The notes below the pieces were generated by a model. The model was not told the DNA's origin. It did not search any database and saw nothing but the letters and a program-made list of their open reading frames with translations. Below are positions 43,473 to 51,444 of a stretch of 64,000 nucleotides of DNA, piece by piece. Each line of letters begins with the position of its first letter. Within the stretch, counting starts at the first letter, position 1. The stretch comes from Gemmatimonadota bacterium (lineage in GTDB: Bacteria > Gemmatimonadota > Gemmatimonadetes > Gemmatimonadales > Gemmatimonadaceae), in NCBI GenBank assembly GCA_020161135.1, contig JAIUOB010000003.1, positions 248,001-312,000 on the forward strand. The letters run 5' to 3'. The position numbers and the translations under genes are program-made.

Positions 43473-44107
43473 CCGCCATGCCCGCCGCTGCGCTGGTGAG
43501 CTGTGTCGTGGCGTTGCTGGTGGGGTCGTTCCCCACGGCCTTCCTGGTCGGCAAGGTCAACGGCGTCGACCTGCGCCGCGTCGGCTCGGGCAACCTCGGC
43601 GCGACCAACGTGCTGCGCACGCTCGGGTGGAAGTGGGGCGCGCTGGTGTATCTCGTCGACTTCGCCAAGGGCTACCTGCCGGTGGCGTTCCTGCCGGTCG
43701 GCGGACTCACGGGTGCCGACGCGACGCCATGGCGTCTTGCATTCGGCGTGCTCGCCATCCTTGGCCACGTTCGGCCGGTGTTCCTGCTCGGGCAGGGGGG
43801 CGGCAAGGGCGTGGCAACGGCGAGCGGGGTGTTCTTCGCGCTCGCACCTGACGCCACGCTGGCGGCGATCGTCGCCTTCGCCATCGTGGTGGCTGTCACG
43901 CGCTACGTCTCCCTCGGGTCGCTGGTGGGAGCGGTCGTGCTCACCGCCATGCTGTTCCTGCGGCGACCCGGCGCGCTCGAGACGTGGCTGGGGCTCCTCG
44001 TCTCGGTGTTCGTGTTCTGGACGCACCGCGAGAACATCGGACGTCTCATGCGAGGCGAGGAACGCCGGCTCGGGGGCGCACCGTCAGGTACCGGGGCTCG
44101 CTCATGA
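43469..44107 (+). CDS. plsY: acyl-phosphate:glycerol-3-phosphate acyltransferase PlsY
   Basis: Makes lysophosphatidic acid from acyl-phosphate and glycerol-3-phosphate in the inner membrane. It has 212 residues with about five TM segments. Signatures are GSGNLGATN (39-47), VDFAKGYLPV and GQGGGKGVATASGV. It overlaps der upstream and gpsA downstream (ATGA each time), and gpsA supplies its substrate, so the pairing is functional. A polar C-terminal tail ends the protein. Confidence 0.93.
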   Translation: MTAMPAAALVSCVVALLVGSFPTAFLVGKVNGVDLRRVGSGNLGATNVLRTLGWKWGALVYLVDFAKGYLPVAFLPVGGLTGADATPWRLAFGVLAILGHVRPVFLLGQGGGKGVATASGVFFALAPDATLAAIVAFAIVVAVTRYVSLGSLVGAVVLTAMLFLRRPGALETWLGLLVSVFVFWTHRENIGRLMRGEERRLGGAPSGTGARS

Positions 44108-45117
44108 CGCAGCCGATCGTGACAACGCGGTGCGCCGTGGTGGGCGGCGGCGCGTGGGGAACGGCGATTGCCGATCGACTCGCGCGCAACGGCCACGTCG
44201 TGCACCTGTGGGCACGCGAGCCGGACGTCGTGGCGTCGGTCAACACGCAGCACGTCAACGCGCGCTTCCTGCCCGGCGCCACGCTGCATGACGCGCTGCG
44301 CGCCACCGACAACATGGCGGAAGCGCTCGCCGGTGCCGCGCTGGTCGTGTACGCCGCCCCCTCGCACGTGCTGCGTCGCGTCGTGGCCGATGGCGCCGCG
44401 CATGTGCCGACCGATGCCGTGCTCGCGGTGGCGACGAAGGGCATCGAACGCGAGACGCTCGCGCTCATGACCGATGTCGTCGAGGGCGAGGCGCCCGGCC
44501 GCAGCGTCGTGGCGGTGAGCGGACCGAGCTTCGCTGCCGAAGTCGCGGCCGGCCAACCCACGGCGGTCGTCGCCGCGTCGCGCGATCGCGCGGCCGCGCA
44601 GCTCGCGCAGGCGTGCATGAGTGCGTCGGCGCTGCGCGTGTACACCAGCGACGACGTCACCGGCGTCGAACTCGGCGGCGCGCTCAAGAATGTCATGGCC
44701 GTCGCCACCGGCATCCTCGATGGCCTCGGCCTCGGGTTCAACCCGCGCGCGGCGCTCATGACACGCGGCCTCGCCGAGATGACGCGACTCGGTGTCGCGC
44801 TGGGCGCGTCGCCGGATACGTTCGCCGGGCTCGCCGGCCTCGGTGACCTCGTGCTGACGTGCACGGGCGCGCTGTCGCGCAATCGCGCGGTGGGTGTGGC
44901 CATCGGGCAGGGGCTCACGCTGGCGGAGGCGCTCGCCGGCAAGGACAGCGTGGCCGAGGGCGTACTCAACACGCAGAGCGCGAAGGCGCTCGCGGCGCGC
45001 GCGGGCATCGAGATGCCCATCATCGATGCCACGCACCGCATCCTCTTCGAGGGGCAGGCCCCGCGGGATGCCGTCGCGGAGCTCATGGCGCGCGAGCTGC
45101 GCGCCGAGCGGGACTGA
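44104..45117 (+). CDS. gpsA: glycerol-3-phosphate dehydrogenase [NAD(P)+]
   Basis: Reduces dihydroxyacetone phosphate to sn-glycerol-3-phosphate for phospholipid synthesis. It has 337 residues from ATG 44104. The Rossmann motif is VVGGGAWGTAIA near the N-terminus, followed by VSGPSFAAEVAAGQPTAVV. The catalytic-Lys block is VELGGALKNVMAVATGI, then GLAGLGDLVLTCTG. The open frame extends upstream into plsY, but that part does not resemble the family. Confidence 0.95.
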   Translation: MTQPIVTTRCAVVGGGAWGTAIADRLARNGHVVHLWAREPDVVASVNTQHVNARFLPGATLHDALRATDNMAEALAGAALVVYAAPSHVLRRVVADGAAHVPTDAVLAVATKGIERETLALMTDVVEGEAPGRSVVAVSGPSFAAEVAAGQPTAVVAASRDRAAAQLAQACMSASALRVYTSDDVTGVELGGALKNVMAVATGILDGLGLGFNPRAALMTRGLAEMTRLGVALGASPDTFAGLAGLGDLVLTCTGALSRNRAVGVAIGQGLTLAEALAGKDSVAEGVLNTQSAKALAARAGIEMPIIDATHRILFEGQAPRDAVAELMARELRAERD

Positions 45118-45118
45118 C

Positions 45119-45493
45119 ATGGCCACACGCGGTGAGCTCGTGCAGGAGTTCTACTCGATCGGTGAGGTCTGCGCGCTCACCGAACTCAAGCCGCACGTGC
45201 TGCGCTACTGGGAAAGCCAGTTCAAGCTGCTCAACCCGGCCAAGAACCGGAGCGGTAATCGCGTCTACGCGCGCCGCGAAGTGGAGCTCATCCTGCTCGT
45301 GAAGCACCTGCTGTACACCGAGAAGTACACCATCGATGGCGCGCGCCAGAAGCTCGATGAACACCGCAAGGGCGGGACGCTGCGTCCTGCGGCCCGTGCG
45401 GCACTCGAGGTGCAGGCGCTCGAAAGCATCGAGCGCGAGCTGGCCGCCCTCACGGCGCTGCTTGCCGACGATCCCTCGCTCCCCAGCCGCTGA
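45119..45493 (+). CDS. MerR-family transcriptional regulator
   Basis: A small 124-residue DNA-binding protein. The winged HTH lies at residues 12-75: YSIGEVCALTELKPHVLRYW, then NRSGNRVYARREVELILLVKHLLY, with the conserved RYW-E and R-Y of MerR proteins. The remaining helix (ERELAALTALLADD) is short, with no Cys cluster or effector-binding domain, so it is the single-domain type. It starts two bases after gpsA and lies eight bases before surE. Its target is unknown. Confidence 0.85.
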   Translation: MATRGELVQEFYSIGEVCALTELKPHVLRYWESQFKLLNPAKNRSGNRVYARREVELILLVKHLLYTEKYTIDGARQKLDEHRKGGTLRPAARAALEVQALESIERELAALTALLADDPSLPSR

Positions 45494-45501
45494 CCCGACC
45501 C

Positions 45502-46260
45502 ATGCGCATCCTGCTCAGCAACGACGACGGCATTCTCGCGAAGGGACTCGGCGTGCTCGAACGCGCCGCCGAGCCGCTGGGCGAGTTGTACGTGGTGGCG
45601 CCCGATCGCGAACAGAGCGCCACCAGCCACTCGCTCACGCTGCACCATCCCTTGCGCCCGGTGCGCCTGGGTGAGCGCCGTTGGCAGGTGGATGGCACCC
45701 CCACTGACTGTGTGATGCTGGCGTGTGAGGCGCTGCTCGAGGCGCGCCCGGATTTCGTGTTCAGCGGCATCAATCACGGCCCCAACATGGGCGAGGACGT
45801 GCTGTACAGCGGCACCGTGGCGGCCGCCATGGAGGGGCTCGCCCTCGGCATTCCGGCCATTGCGCTGTCGTTCGCCGGCAGCGTGCTGCGCGCTGACGCG
45901 ATCCTCGAGACGCAGGTGGGGGCAGTGCGGGGCCTGCTCGACCATCTCACGACGCTGCCCGCGTTTCCGCCGCACACGCTGCTCAACGTGAACCTGCCGG
46001 CGGTGCCGGGAGACGACATCAAGGGCATCAAGCTCACGCGACTCGGCCGTCGCGTGTTCAGCGACTCCATCGCACGCATGAAGGATCCCTGGGGACGCGA
46101 GATCCTGTGGATCGGTGGCGGCAGCGTCGAGTGGAGCGGTCCGGATGACTCCGACTTCCGCGCCGTGCATGACGGCTACATCTCCGTCACCCCGCTGCAC
46201 CTCGACCTCACGCACCGCGACGTCCTCGATGCGGCTGGCGACTGGTGGCGCACCCGGTAG
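45502..46260 (+). CDS. surE: 5'/3'-nucleotidase SurE
   Basis: A metal-dependent phosphatase acting on nucleoside monophosphates. It has 252 residues. The N-terminal ILLSNDDGILAKGL carries the metal ligands (Asp8, Asp9). Further blocks are VVAPDREQSATSHSLT, FVFSGINHGPNMGEDVLYSGTVAAAMEG and the C-terminal AVHDGYISVTPLHLDLT. Its 3' end overlaps pcm by 16 bases. The surE-pcm pairing recurs in many bacteria. Confidence 0.95.
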   Translation: MRILLSNDDGILAKGLGVLERAAEPLGELYVVAPDREQSATSHSLTLHHPLRPVRLGERRWQVDGTPTDCVMLACEALLEARPDFVFSGINHGPNMGEDVLYSGTVAAAMEGLALGIPAIALSFAGSVLRADAILETQVGAVRGLLDHLTTLPAFPPHTLLNVNLPAVPGDDIKGIKLTRLGRRVFSDSIARMKDPWGREILWIGGGSVEWSGPDDSDFRAVHDGYISVTPLHLDLTHRDVLDAAGDWWRTR

Positions 46261-46901
46261 AGCCCGAGTTCCGCGGAGCGCGTCGCCGCCTCGTCGAGCA
46301 ACTGCAGGACGGCGGCGTGCGCGACCTCTCGGTCCTGCGCGCGATCGACCAGGTGCCGCGTCACCTGTTCGTGCCACCGGCCATGCGGCACCGCGCGTAC
46401 GAGGACTCGTCGCTGCCGATCGGTGGAGGCCAGACGATCTCCCAGCCGTCGGTGCACGCGCGCGCGCTCGAGTTGCTGCAACTCACCGGGCGCGAGCGCG
46501 TGCTCGAGATCGGCACCGGCTCGGCGTACCAGACGGCGCTGCTCGCTGCACTCGCCGCACAGGTGTTCACGGTCGAGCGGAATCGCGACCTGCTCGATCG
46601 TGCGCGACCGCTGCTGCAGCAACTGGACGTGCGCAACGTGTCCTTCTCGTTCGCGGATGGCACGCTCGGATGGCGCGAGTACGCGCCGTACGACGGCATC
46701 GTCGTGAGCGCCGGTGCGCCCCACGTGCCGCCGTCGCTGGCCGACCAACTGGCCGAGGGGGGGCGGCTGCTCATTCCGCTGGGGACGCGAGAGGAGCAGA
46801 TGCTGACGGTGTGCACCCGCCGCGGAACGCAGCTCGACTTCCGTGACATCGTGCCCGTCCGCTTCGTCCCCCTTATCGGGGCAGGCGGATGGCCGAGCTA
46901 G
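46245..46901 (+). CDS. pcm: protein-L-isoaspartate O-methyltransferase
   Basis: Repairs isoaspartyl residues in aged proteins using SAM. It has 218 residues from GTG 46245. SAM motif I is VLEIGTGSAYQ (86-96). Motif blocks SSLPIGGGQTISQP and YDGIVVSAGAPHVPPSL are diagnostic. The C-terminus ends VRFVPLIGAGGW, as usual. The 16-base overlap with surE supports translational coupling. Confidence 0.95.
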   Translation: MAHPVEPEFRGARRRLVEQLQDGGVRDLSVLRAIDQVPRHLFVPPAMRHRAYEDSSLPIGGGQTISQPSVHARALELLQLTGRERVLEIGTGSAYQTALLAALAAQVFTVERNRDLLDRARPLLQQLDVRNVSFSFADGTLGWREYAPYDGIVVSAGAPHVPPSLADQLAEGGRLLIPLGTREEQMLTVCTRRGTQLDFRDIVPVRFVPLIGAGGWPS

Positions 46902-47004
46902 CGGCGCCGACGTTGCGCGTCAGGTCGCGGCATCCGCATCTTCGCCCTGGGCGCACGACGTCTGTGAACGACGTCTGTGCACGACGACCACTGGCTGTGA
47001 TCCC

Positions 47005-47787
47005 ATGCTGACCTCCGACGACATGGTCCACGAGACGCTGCTCACGACGCGTGCGGATGGCGCGCGTCGACGTCCGTACGCCGGGCCGGCCGGGCGGCCC
47101 GCAGTGGGCATTGCGATGCCCCGCGGACCTTATCGGTCGGGGCAGGCTGGGGGGACTTCGGCCGCGGTGGCTGAGGGTCCGACGCCGTCGCTGCCGTGGA
47201 TCGATCAGTTCCTGGCGTCCACACCGGCCGCGTCGGTTGTGGCGGTGGCGCCGCCGGTCGAATCAACCGTGATGGCGCCTATGGCCGAGCCCGCTGCGGA
47301 GCCCGGTGCCGAGACCGTTGCTGAGCTGCTCGTCGAATCGGTTGCTGAGCCGATCGCGGAGTCTGTGGCCGAGTCGATGCCCACAGCGACGACGGAGCCC
47401 TGGCCGCTCGAGGAGGCCAGCGCGCGGTTGGCAGAGCTTCGGCCAGCCCTGGCGCGGCTGGATGCGGACGCGGCGCGCCCCGATCATCTGTTCGCGGAAC
47501 CCGCTCCCGTCGATGCGCTCCCACCGTGGAGCGATGATGATTTCATCGACATCATGCCCACCCTCGACTCGATGCGCCACGACGCCCTCGGGAGTTCCCC
47601 GCGTCGCGAGAGTCCCCCCCGGGGCGAAGCGAGCGTGGGCAGTTCCAGCGAGATCGTCGCGCTGGCTCTCGAGGCGCTCGCCCTGCGGGTGCGGCGTGGG
47701 GAGCTCACGCTTCCCGGCTACGACCCAGCGCTGGGCGACTCGGCGGTGCTGGTCGCGGCCCTTGCGGCGCTCCACGGCGTGCGCTGA
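47005..47787 (+). CDS. hypothetical protein with Ala/Glu/Val-rich degenerate repeats
   Basis: A 260-residue protein I do not recognise. ATG 47005 is preferred because upstream in-frame sequence overlaps pcm and is Cys/Thr-rich. Residues about 75-130 are low-complexity with degenerate repeats of the type AE-x(3)-E-S-V, for example LVESVAEPIAESVAES. A tail follows with an acidic stretch (DDDFIDIMPTLDSM) and a more ordered C-terminus (EIVALALEALALRVRRGELTLPGYDPALGD). No signal peptide or membrane segment is visible. Codon use looks like its neighbours. Confidence 0.55.
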   Translation: MLTSDDMVHETLLTTRADGARRRPYAGPAGRPAVGIAMPRGPYRSGQAGGTSAAVAEGPTPSLPWIDQFLASTPAASVVAVAPPVESTVMAPMAEPAAEPGAETVAELLVESVAEPIAESVAESMPTATTEPWPLEEASARLAELRPALARLDADAARPDHLFAEPAPVDALPPWSDDDFIDIMPTLDSMRHDALGSSPRRESPPRGEASVGSSSEIVALALEALALRVRRGELTLPGYDPALGDSAVLVAALAALHGVR

Positions 47788-47858
47788 AGCTCGCGGATCC
47801 ACCGCTGCCCGTTCACTGACACCCACGCCACGCGCGGATTCGCGCGTATCTTCGGCGC

Positions 47859-48410
47859 ATGCTACCTCTCGCCGACCGCGTGCTCGCCACCCTGCGCGAC
47901 GTTCCCGACTTCCCCGCGCCGGGCGTGCTGTTCAAGGATATCACGCCCGTCCTCGCCGACCCGCTGCTCATGCGCGACGTGATCGCCCGCATGGCCGACC
48001 CGTGGATCAGGGCAGGGGTCACCCATGTGGTGGGTGTCGAGAGTCGGGGCTTCCTCTTCGGGATGCCGCTCGCCCTCGCCCTGGGAGCCGCGTTCGCTCC
48101 CGCCCGCAAGCCCGGCAAACTTCCATGGCGCGCCACGGCCGAGTCGTATGCGCTCGAATACCGTACGGACACCCTCGAGATGCACGAGGACGCGCTGGGC
48201 GAGCACCCGGCAGCGCGCGAGGCAGGGGTGGCGCGGGTCCTGATCGTGGACGATGTCCTGGCCACGGGGGGTACGGCCGCGGCCACAGGTCGCCTGGTGG
48301 AGCGCCTGGGAGGGTCGGTGCTCGCGGTGTCGGTACTGGTCGAGATTGGATTCCTCGACGGCCGCGGGCGTCTGCCGGGATACGACGTGGACGCGGTCGT
48401 GACCGTCTGA
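47859..48410 (+). CDS. apt: adenine phosphoribosyltransferase
   Basis: Salvages adenine to AMP using PRPP. It has 183 residues. The N-terminal blocks are DVPDFPAPGVLFKDITPVL, then VVGVESRGFLFG and the PRPP loop VLIVDDVLATGGT with the Asp pair at 131-132. The flexible hood segment KPGKLPW is also present. ATG 47859 is close to the first conserved block, so little sequence is missing. Confidence 0.95.
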   Translation: MLPLADRVLATLRDVPDFPAPGVLFKDITPVLADPLLMRDVIARMADPWIRAGVTHVVGVESRGFLFGMPLALALGAAFAPARKPGKLPWRATAESYALEYRTDTLEMHEDALGEHPAAREAGVARVLIVDDVLATGGTAAATGRLVERLGGSVLAVSVLVEIGFLDGRGRLPGYDVDAVVTV

Positions 48411-48530
48411 CCGGCGGGCACCGCCAGGGCGTCGGTGACGGGCCGGCCGGGTTCTGCGGTTCCGGTGACCGTTGTCCGTCGCATTACCTTATCTCCTCGA
48501 GTGTCGGCGTCTTCGCACGACATCGGTGAC

Positions 48531-48605
<75 letters not shown>

Positions 48606-48675
48606 TCGGGCAGCTTCGGCGCATTGGGGTCATCGTGACCCCTCTGGGGTGGTGCCACGCTTCGCCCAGACCTGC

Positions 48676-48681
48676 TATGTT
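48676..48681 (+). promoter_or_regulatory. possible -10 element upstream of the TPR membrane protein gene
   Basis: TATGTT 64 bases before the ATG at 48745, in the gap after tRNA-Arg. No convincing -35 is seen. Confidence 0.3.
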
Positions 48682-48744
48682 TGACGACTCCCCCGGAGTG
48701 GCTGCTGCCGCTTCGGCTCCGTTTCTCCCTTCTGCGGTACTCGC

Positions 48745-49407
48745 ATGGCGCAGGCGACCCGTTCCGCGACCTCTCAGGGCGCGGTGAGCGACGATCCGAT
48801 CGAGTCGGTGACGAGCTGGCTCCAGGACAACGCGAAGCCGATCCTCTATGCCGTCGGCGGTGTCGCCGTGGCAGCGGCGGCCGTGTTCATCTATCGCAGC
48901 ACGGCGGCCTCGACGCGAGAGAAGGCGTCGGCCGCGCTGTACCAGGCGCAGGCGCCGTTCGCCGAAGGGAAGTTCGACGAGGCGAAGTCGGCGCTCGAGA
49001 AGGTGGCCACCCGGTACGGCAGTACGGCGTCGGGGCAGCAGGCGGCGATCCTCCTGGCGCAGGTGTTCTACGAGCAGAAGCAGTACGACGGCGGCATCAA
49101 GGCGCTGGAGAAGGCGCTGGGCAGCGCGTCCTCCGACTTCAAGTCGAGCATGGAGGCGATGATCGCCGCCGGCCACGAGATGAAGGGCAGCTGGAACGAG
49201 GCCGCCGAGCACTACGGCAAGGCGTCGGCCGCCTCGACGTTTCCGGCGGACAAGAACACCTATCGCGCCGCGCAGGCGCGGAGCCTGACCGCCGCCGGCA
49301 AGGTCGACGACGCCCGGAAGATCTGGGAAGAGCTGGCTCAGCTCGACGGTCAGACGGTGCAGCAGGAAGCCAACGTGCGCCTGGGCGAGTTGGCCGCGAA
49401 GAAGTAG
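48745..49407 (+). CDS. membrane-anchored TPR protein, YfgM-like
   Basis: A 220-residue protein with one N-terminal TM segment (ILYAVGGVAVAAAAVFIY, about 32-49) and TPR helices after it (SAALYQAQAPFAEGKFDEAKSAL, AAILLAQVFYEQKQYDGGIKAL, GSWNEAAEHYGKAS, GKVDDARKIWEELAQL). This topology, with a short cytosolic N-terminus and a periplasmic TPR domain, matches the YfgM/Tol-Pal-associated TPR group. The role may be chaperone-like at the Sec translocon, by analogy. An intrinsic terminator follows at 49430. Confidence 0.75.
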   Translation: MAQATRSATSQGAVSDDPIESVTSWLQDNAKPILYAVGGVAVAAAAVFIYRSTAASTREKASAALYQAQAPFAEGKFDEAKSALEKVATRYGSTASGQQAAILLAQVFYEQKQYDGGIKALEKALGSASSDFKSSMEAMIAAGHEMKGSWNEAAEHYGKASAASTFPADKNTYRAAQARSLTAAGKVDDARKIWEELAQLDGQTVQQEANVRLGELAAKK

Positions 49408-49429
49408 GTCGGTGGGTTGTGGTGCGAAA

Positions 49430-49458
49430 CGGGCGGCGCTTCGGCGTCGCCCGCTTTT
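49430..49458 (+). terminator. rho-independent terminator
   Basis: CGGGCGGCGC and GCGTCGCCCG form a 10-bp stem (49430-49453, one G-U pair) with a TTCG-type loop, followed by CTTTT. It ends the last plus-strand gene before the strand switch and is the clearest intrinsic terminator in the window. Confidence 0.85.
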
Positions 49459-49549
49459 CATTCCTGGCTGGCAGGTGGACGGAGTCGACAGTTGGAGCGC
49501 TGTCTGGCGCCATGAACGGAGCAGTGAGCGCTCACTTTGCGCCGGATAG

Positions 49550-49577
49550 TATGCGTATAATACATGTTATGTAAACC
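49550..49577 (+). other. dif: candidate dif site (XerC/XerD chromosome dimer resolution)
   Basis: Twenty-eight bases with the dif layout: left arm TATGCGTATAA (49550-49560), 6-bp centre TACATG (49561-49566), right arm TTATGTAAACC (49567-49577). The right arm differs from the recalled B. subtilis dif right arm TTATGTAAACT at one base. The left arm shares 8 of 11 bases with E. coli GGTGCGCATAA. It lies in an AT-richer gap exactly where the coding strand flips from plus to minus in convergent orientation, as expected near a replication terminus. No database comparison was possible. Confidence 0.65.
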
Positions 49578-49658
49578 AATGATGGTGGATAACTGTGGGA
49601 AAAACCTGCGGAGAAATCGACATCGGCATCCTCGGGTATCTGCAAGACGCTTGCTGGT

Positions 49659-49673
49659 AACGTCTTAGACGTT
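49659..49673. repeat. perfect 15-bp palindrome
   Basis: AACGTCT-T-AGACGTT: 7-bp arms around one base. It is placed between the dif-like site and dapF. It could be a protein-binding site; nothing else supports a specific function. Confidence 0.5.
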
Positions 49674-49739
49674 GTCGTCTCGCGTGATCTCGACGGCACG
49701 GGTCACGTCGATGACAAGCTGTCCACCTGTCCACATCCA

Positions 49740-49762
49740 GAACCGCGCTCCGGCGGCGGTTC
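49740..49762 (-). terminator. stem-loop downstream of dapF (weak terminator candidate)
   Basis: GAACCGC (49740-49746) pairs with GCGGTTC (49756-49762). It would end the minus-strand transcript a few bases after dapF. There is no T-tract on the minus strand, so the role is uncertain. Confidence 0.3.
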
Positions 49763-49774
49763 GGCGAGCAACCG

Positions 49775-50674
49775 TCAGACGGGTGCGTCGAGCGTCCCGA
49801 TGCGACCTCGAAATACAAGCCGGCCTTCGCCTTCCAACGTCGGAAACACGCCGGCGGTATCACGGCGGAACCGTACGCGGACCGGCTTGCCCGACGACGT
49901 CAGCAGCGTCACCGGCACCGTGACCGGGGCCAGCCCCCAGGCCTCGAGCAAGGCTGCCGTCGCCACCGCCCCGGTCCCACACGCCAGGGTCTCTCCCTCC
50001 ACCCCGCGTTCAAAGGTCCGGTATCGCCACACCCCGCCATCGGCCGGGGCCACCCAGTTCACATTCGCTCCCGGTGCCCCCAACGACGGGTCCCAGCGCA
50101 GGACGGGACCGCGTGCGGCGAGGTCGAGGGCGTCCAACGCCGCCAGGCTCTCAATCAGCACCACGAGATGCGGGATGCCGGCGCGCACAAAGCCAATGCG
50201 CTCCTCACCGGCGCCACGGGTGATCGCCAGGTCGAGCGCGAGGTCCTCGATGGGCCGCAGGTCGATCGCCGGCATCACATCGAGTCGGCTTTCCACAACC
50301 CCGGCGCCGGTGATCAGGCGCATCCCCGACGCGGATGCCAGGCCCACGGAAGCTGCCAGTGTCGTCGAGCACAGCGTCGCGTTGCCGCACAGGTCCGCGG
50401 CAGACCCGTCGCTGTTGAAGTAGTGAATGCGGACATCCGCGTCGGGGCTTGCCGCCTCCAGCACGACCAGTCCATCTGCGCCGATCCCGTTGCGGCGATG
50501 GCAGATGGACCGAATGACTTCAGGCTGCGTGAGAGTCTCGAGCGGTGCTTCCCGGGCGTCGAAGAACACGAAGTCGTTGCCCGAGCCGGTCATCTTGAAG
50601 AACGGCACGTCGTTCAAGAAGGCCAACCGAGCCTGCAGCGCAGAGCCTTCGAGCCGGTCGTCGGGTGCCGTCAT
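49775..50674 (-). CDS. dapF: diaminopimelate epimerase DapF, variant active-site loop
   Basis: Converts LL- to meso-diaminopimelate for lysine and peptidoglycan. It has 299 residues from ATG 50674, two bases after the upstream stop. Blocks are FFKMTGSGNDFVFFDAR and RRNGIGADGLVVL. The first catalytic loop reads DLCGNATLC (Cys102) instead of the usual GNGxRC. The second is LACGTGAVAT (Cys232). Both catalytic cysteines are kept, but the Gly and Arg of the first loop are replaced by Ala and Leu. This could be a lineage variant or an epimerase with altered substrate. It is the last gene of the minus-strand glycosylation cluster. Confidence 0.85.
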   Translation of the reverse strand: MTAPDDRLEGSALQARLAFLNDVPFFKMTGSGNDFVFFDAREAPLETLTQPEVIRSICHRRNGIGADGLVVLEAASPDADVRIHYFNSDGSAADLCGNATLCSTTLAASVGLASASGMRLITGAGVVESRLDVMPAIDLRPIEDLALDLAITRGAGEERIGFVRAGIPHLVVLIESLAALDALDLAARGPVLRWDPSLGAPGANVNWVAPADGGVWRYRTFERGVEGETLACGTGAVATAALLEAWGLAPVTVPVTLLTSSGKPVRVRFRRDTAGVFPTLEGEGRLVFRGRIGTLDAPV

Positions 50675-50676
50675 GG

Positions 50677-51435
50677 TCAGGCGCGACCGCTCACGGCCCA
50701 CCAGCGCAGGCGCCACACCATCCAGATGGCCTCACGAACAATGCCTTTCGACATTTTCGATTCGCCCTCGGTCCGGTCATGGAAGACGATGGGAATCTCG
50801 GCGATCCGAAAACCCCGCTTCCATGCGCGGAAGCTCATCTCGATCTGGAAGGCGTAGCCGTTCGACTTCACCTCACCCAGCGGGATGGCCTCGAGCACGC
50901 GCCGGCGAAAGCACTTGAAGCCCCCGGTGGCGTCGCCCAGCCGCAGGCCGGTCACCGCGCGCGCGTAGATGTTCGCCCCGTACGACAACAGCAGGCGCGT
51001 CATGGGCCAATTCACCACCGTGACCTTACCGTCCCGGTAGCGCGACCCGAGCACGAGATCGGCGTCGGTCACGGCCGCCAGGAATTCGGGCAGGTGCGCC
51101 GGATCGTGGGAAAAGTCCGCGTCCATCTCGAAGATGAACTCGTACTCCCGTTCCAGCGCCCAGCGGAACCCGGCCAGGTAGGCGCGGCCGAGCCCCTCCT
51201 TCCCCGCCCTGTGCAGGACGTGCACGCGGGCATCCTCGGCGGCGAGTTGGTCGGCAATGCGGCCGGTGCCGTCGGGTGAGTTGTCGTCCACGATGAGCAC
51301 GTCGATGCGAGGATCCTGCGCCAGGATACGTGGCACGATCCGGGCGATGTTCTCGCTTTCGTTGTACGTCGGGACGATGACGAGGGCGTGCTCCCCGGCG
51401 GCAAGCGAGCCGCGGGGCGGAGTCTGCATGCGCAT
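50677..51435 (-). CDS. polyprenol-phosphate mannose synthase-like GT2
   Basis: A soluble family-2 glycosyltransferase of 252 residues, similar to the catalytic part of dolichol-phosphate mannose synthase. It contains ALVIVPTYNESENI, IVDDNSPDGTG and the metal-binding FEMDADFSHDP. The C-terminal ESKMSKGIVREAIWMVWRLR has an SKMS block typical of DPM1-type enzymes. No C-terminal TM domain is present. The product is probably a polyprenyl-phosphate sugar that an extracytoplasmic transferase such as the neighbouring YfhO protein could use. Confidence 0.82.
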   Translation of the reverse strand: MRMQTPPRGSLAAGEHALVIVPTYNESENIARIVPRILAQDPRIDVLIVDDNSPDGTGRIADQLAAEDARVHVLHRAGKEGLGRAYLAGFRWALEREYEFIFEMDADFSHDPAHLPEFLAAVTDADLVLGSRYRDGKVTVVNWPMTRLLLSYGANIYARAVTGLRLGDATGGFKCFRRRVLEAIPLGEVKSNGYAFQIEMSFRAWKRGFRIAEIPIVFHDRTEGESKMSKGIVREAIWMVWRLRWWAVSGRA

Positions 51436-51444
51436 GCCGAGTGG

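Larger units (their letters stand above)
49459..49774. other. AT-richer convergent intergenic region at the strand switch
   Basis: No convincing gene. It contains the dif-like site, a perfect palindrome at 49659-49673, sequences one or two mismatches from the DnaA-box consensus (GGTGGATAA at 49584-49592 and CTGTCCACA at 49727-49735), and a stem-loop next to dapF. It is the longest non-coding, lower-GC segment outside the rRNA region. Confidence 0.6.

Noticed and set aside
49551..49561. Promoter at TATAAT 49556-49561
   Set aside because: A perfect -10 but no -35 at proper spacing and no downstream plus-strand gene. The bases are better explained as the left arm of the dif-like site.
49408..49775. 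Replication origin at the strand switch
   Set aside because: Genes converge on the gap rather than diverging from it, and dnaA, dnaN or gyr genes are absent. The DnaA-box matches are imperfect; a terminus fits better.
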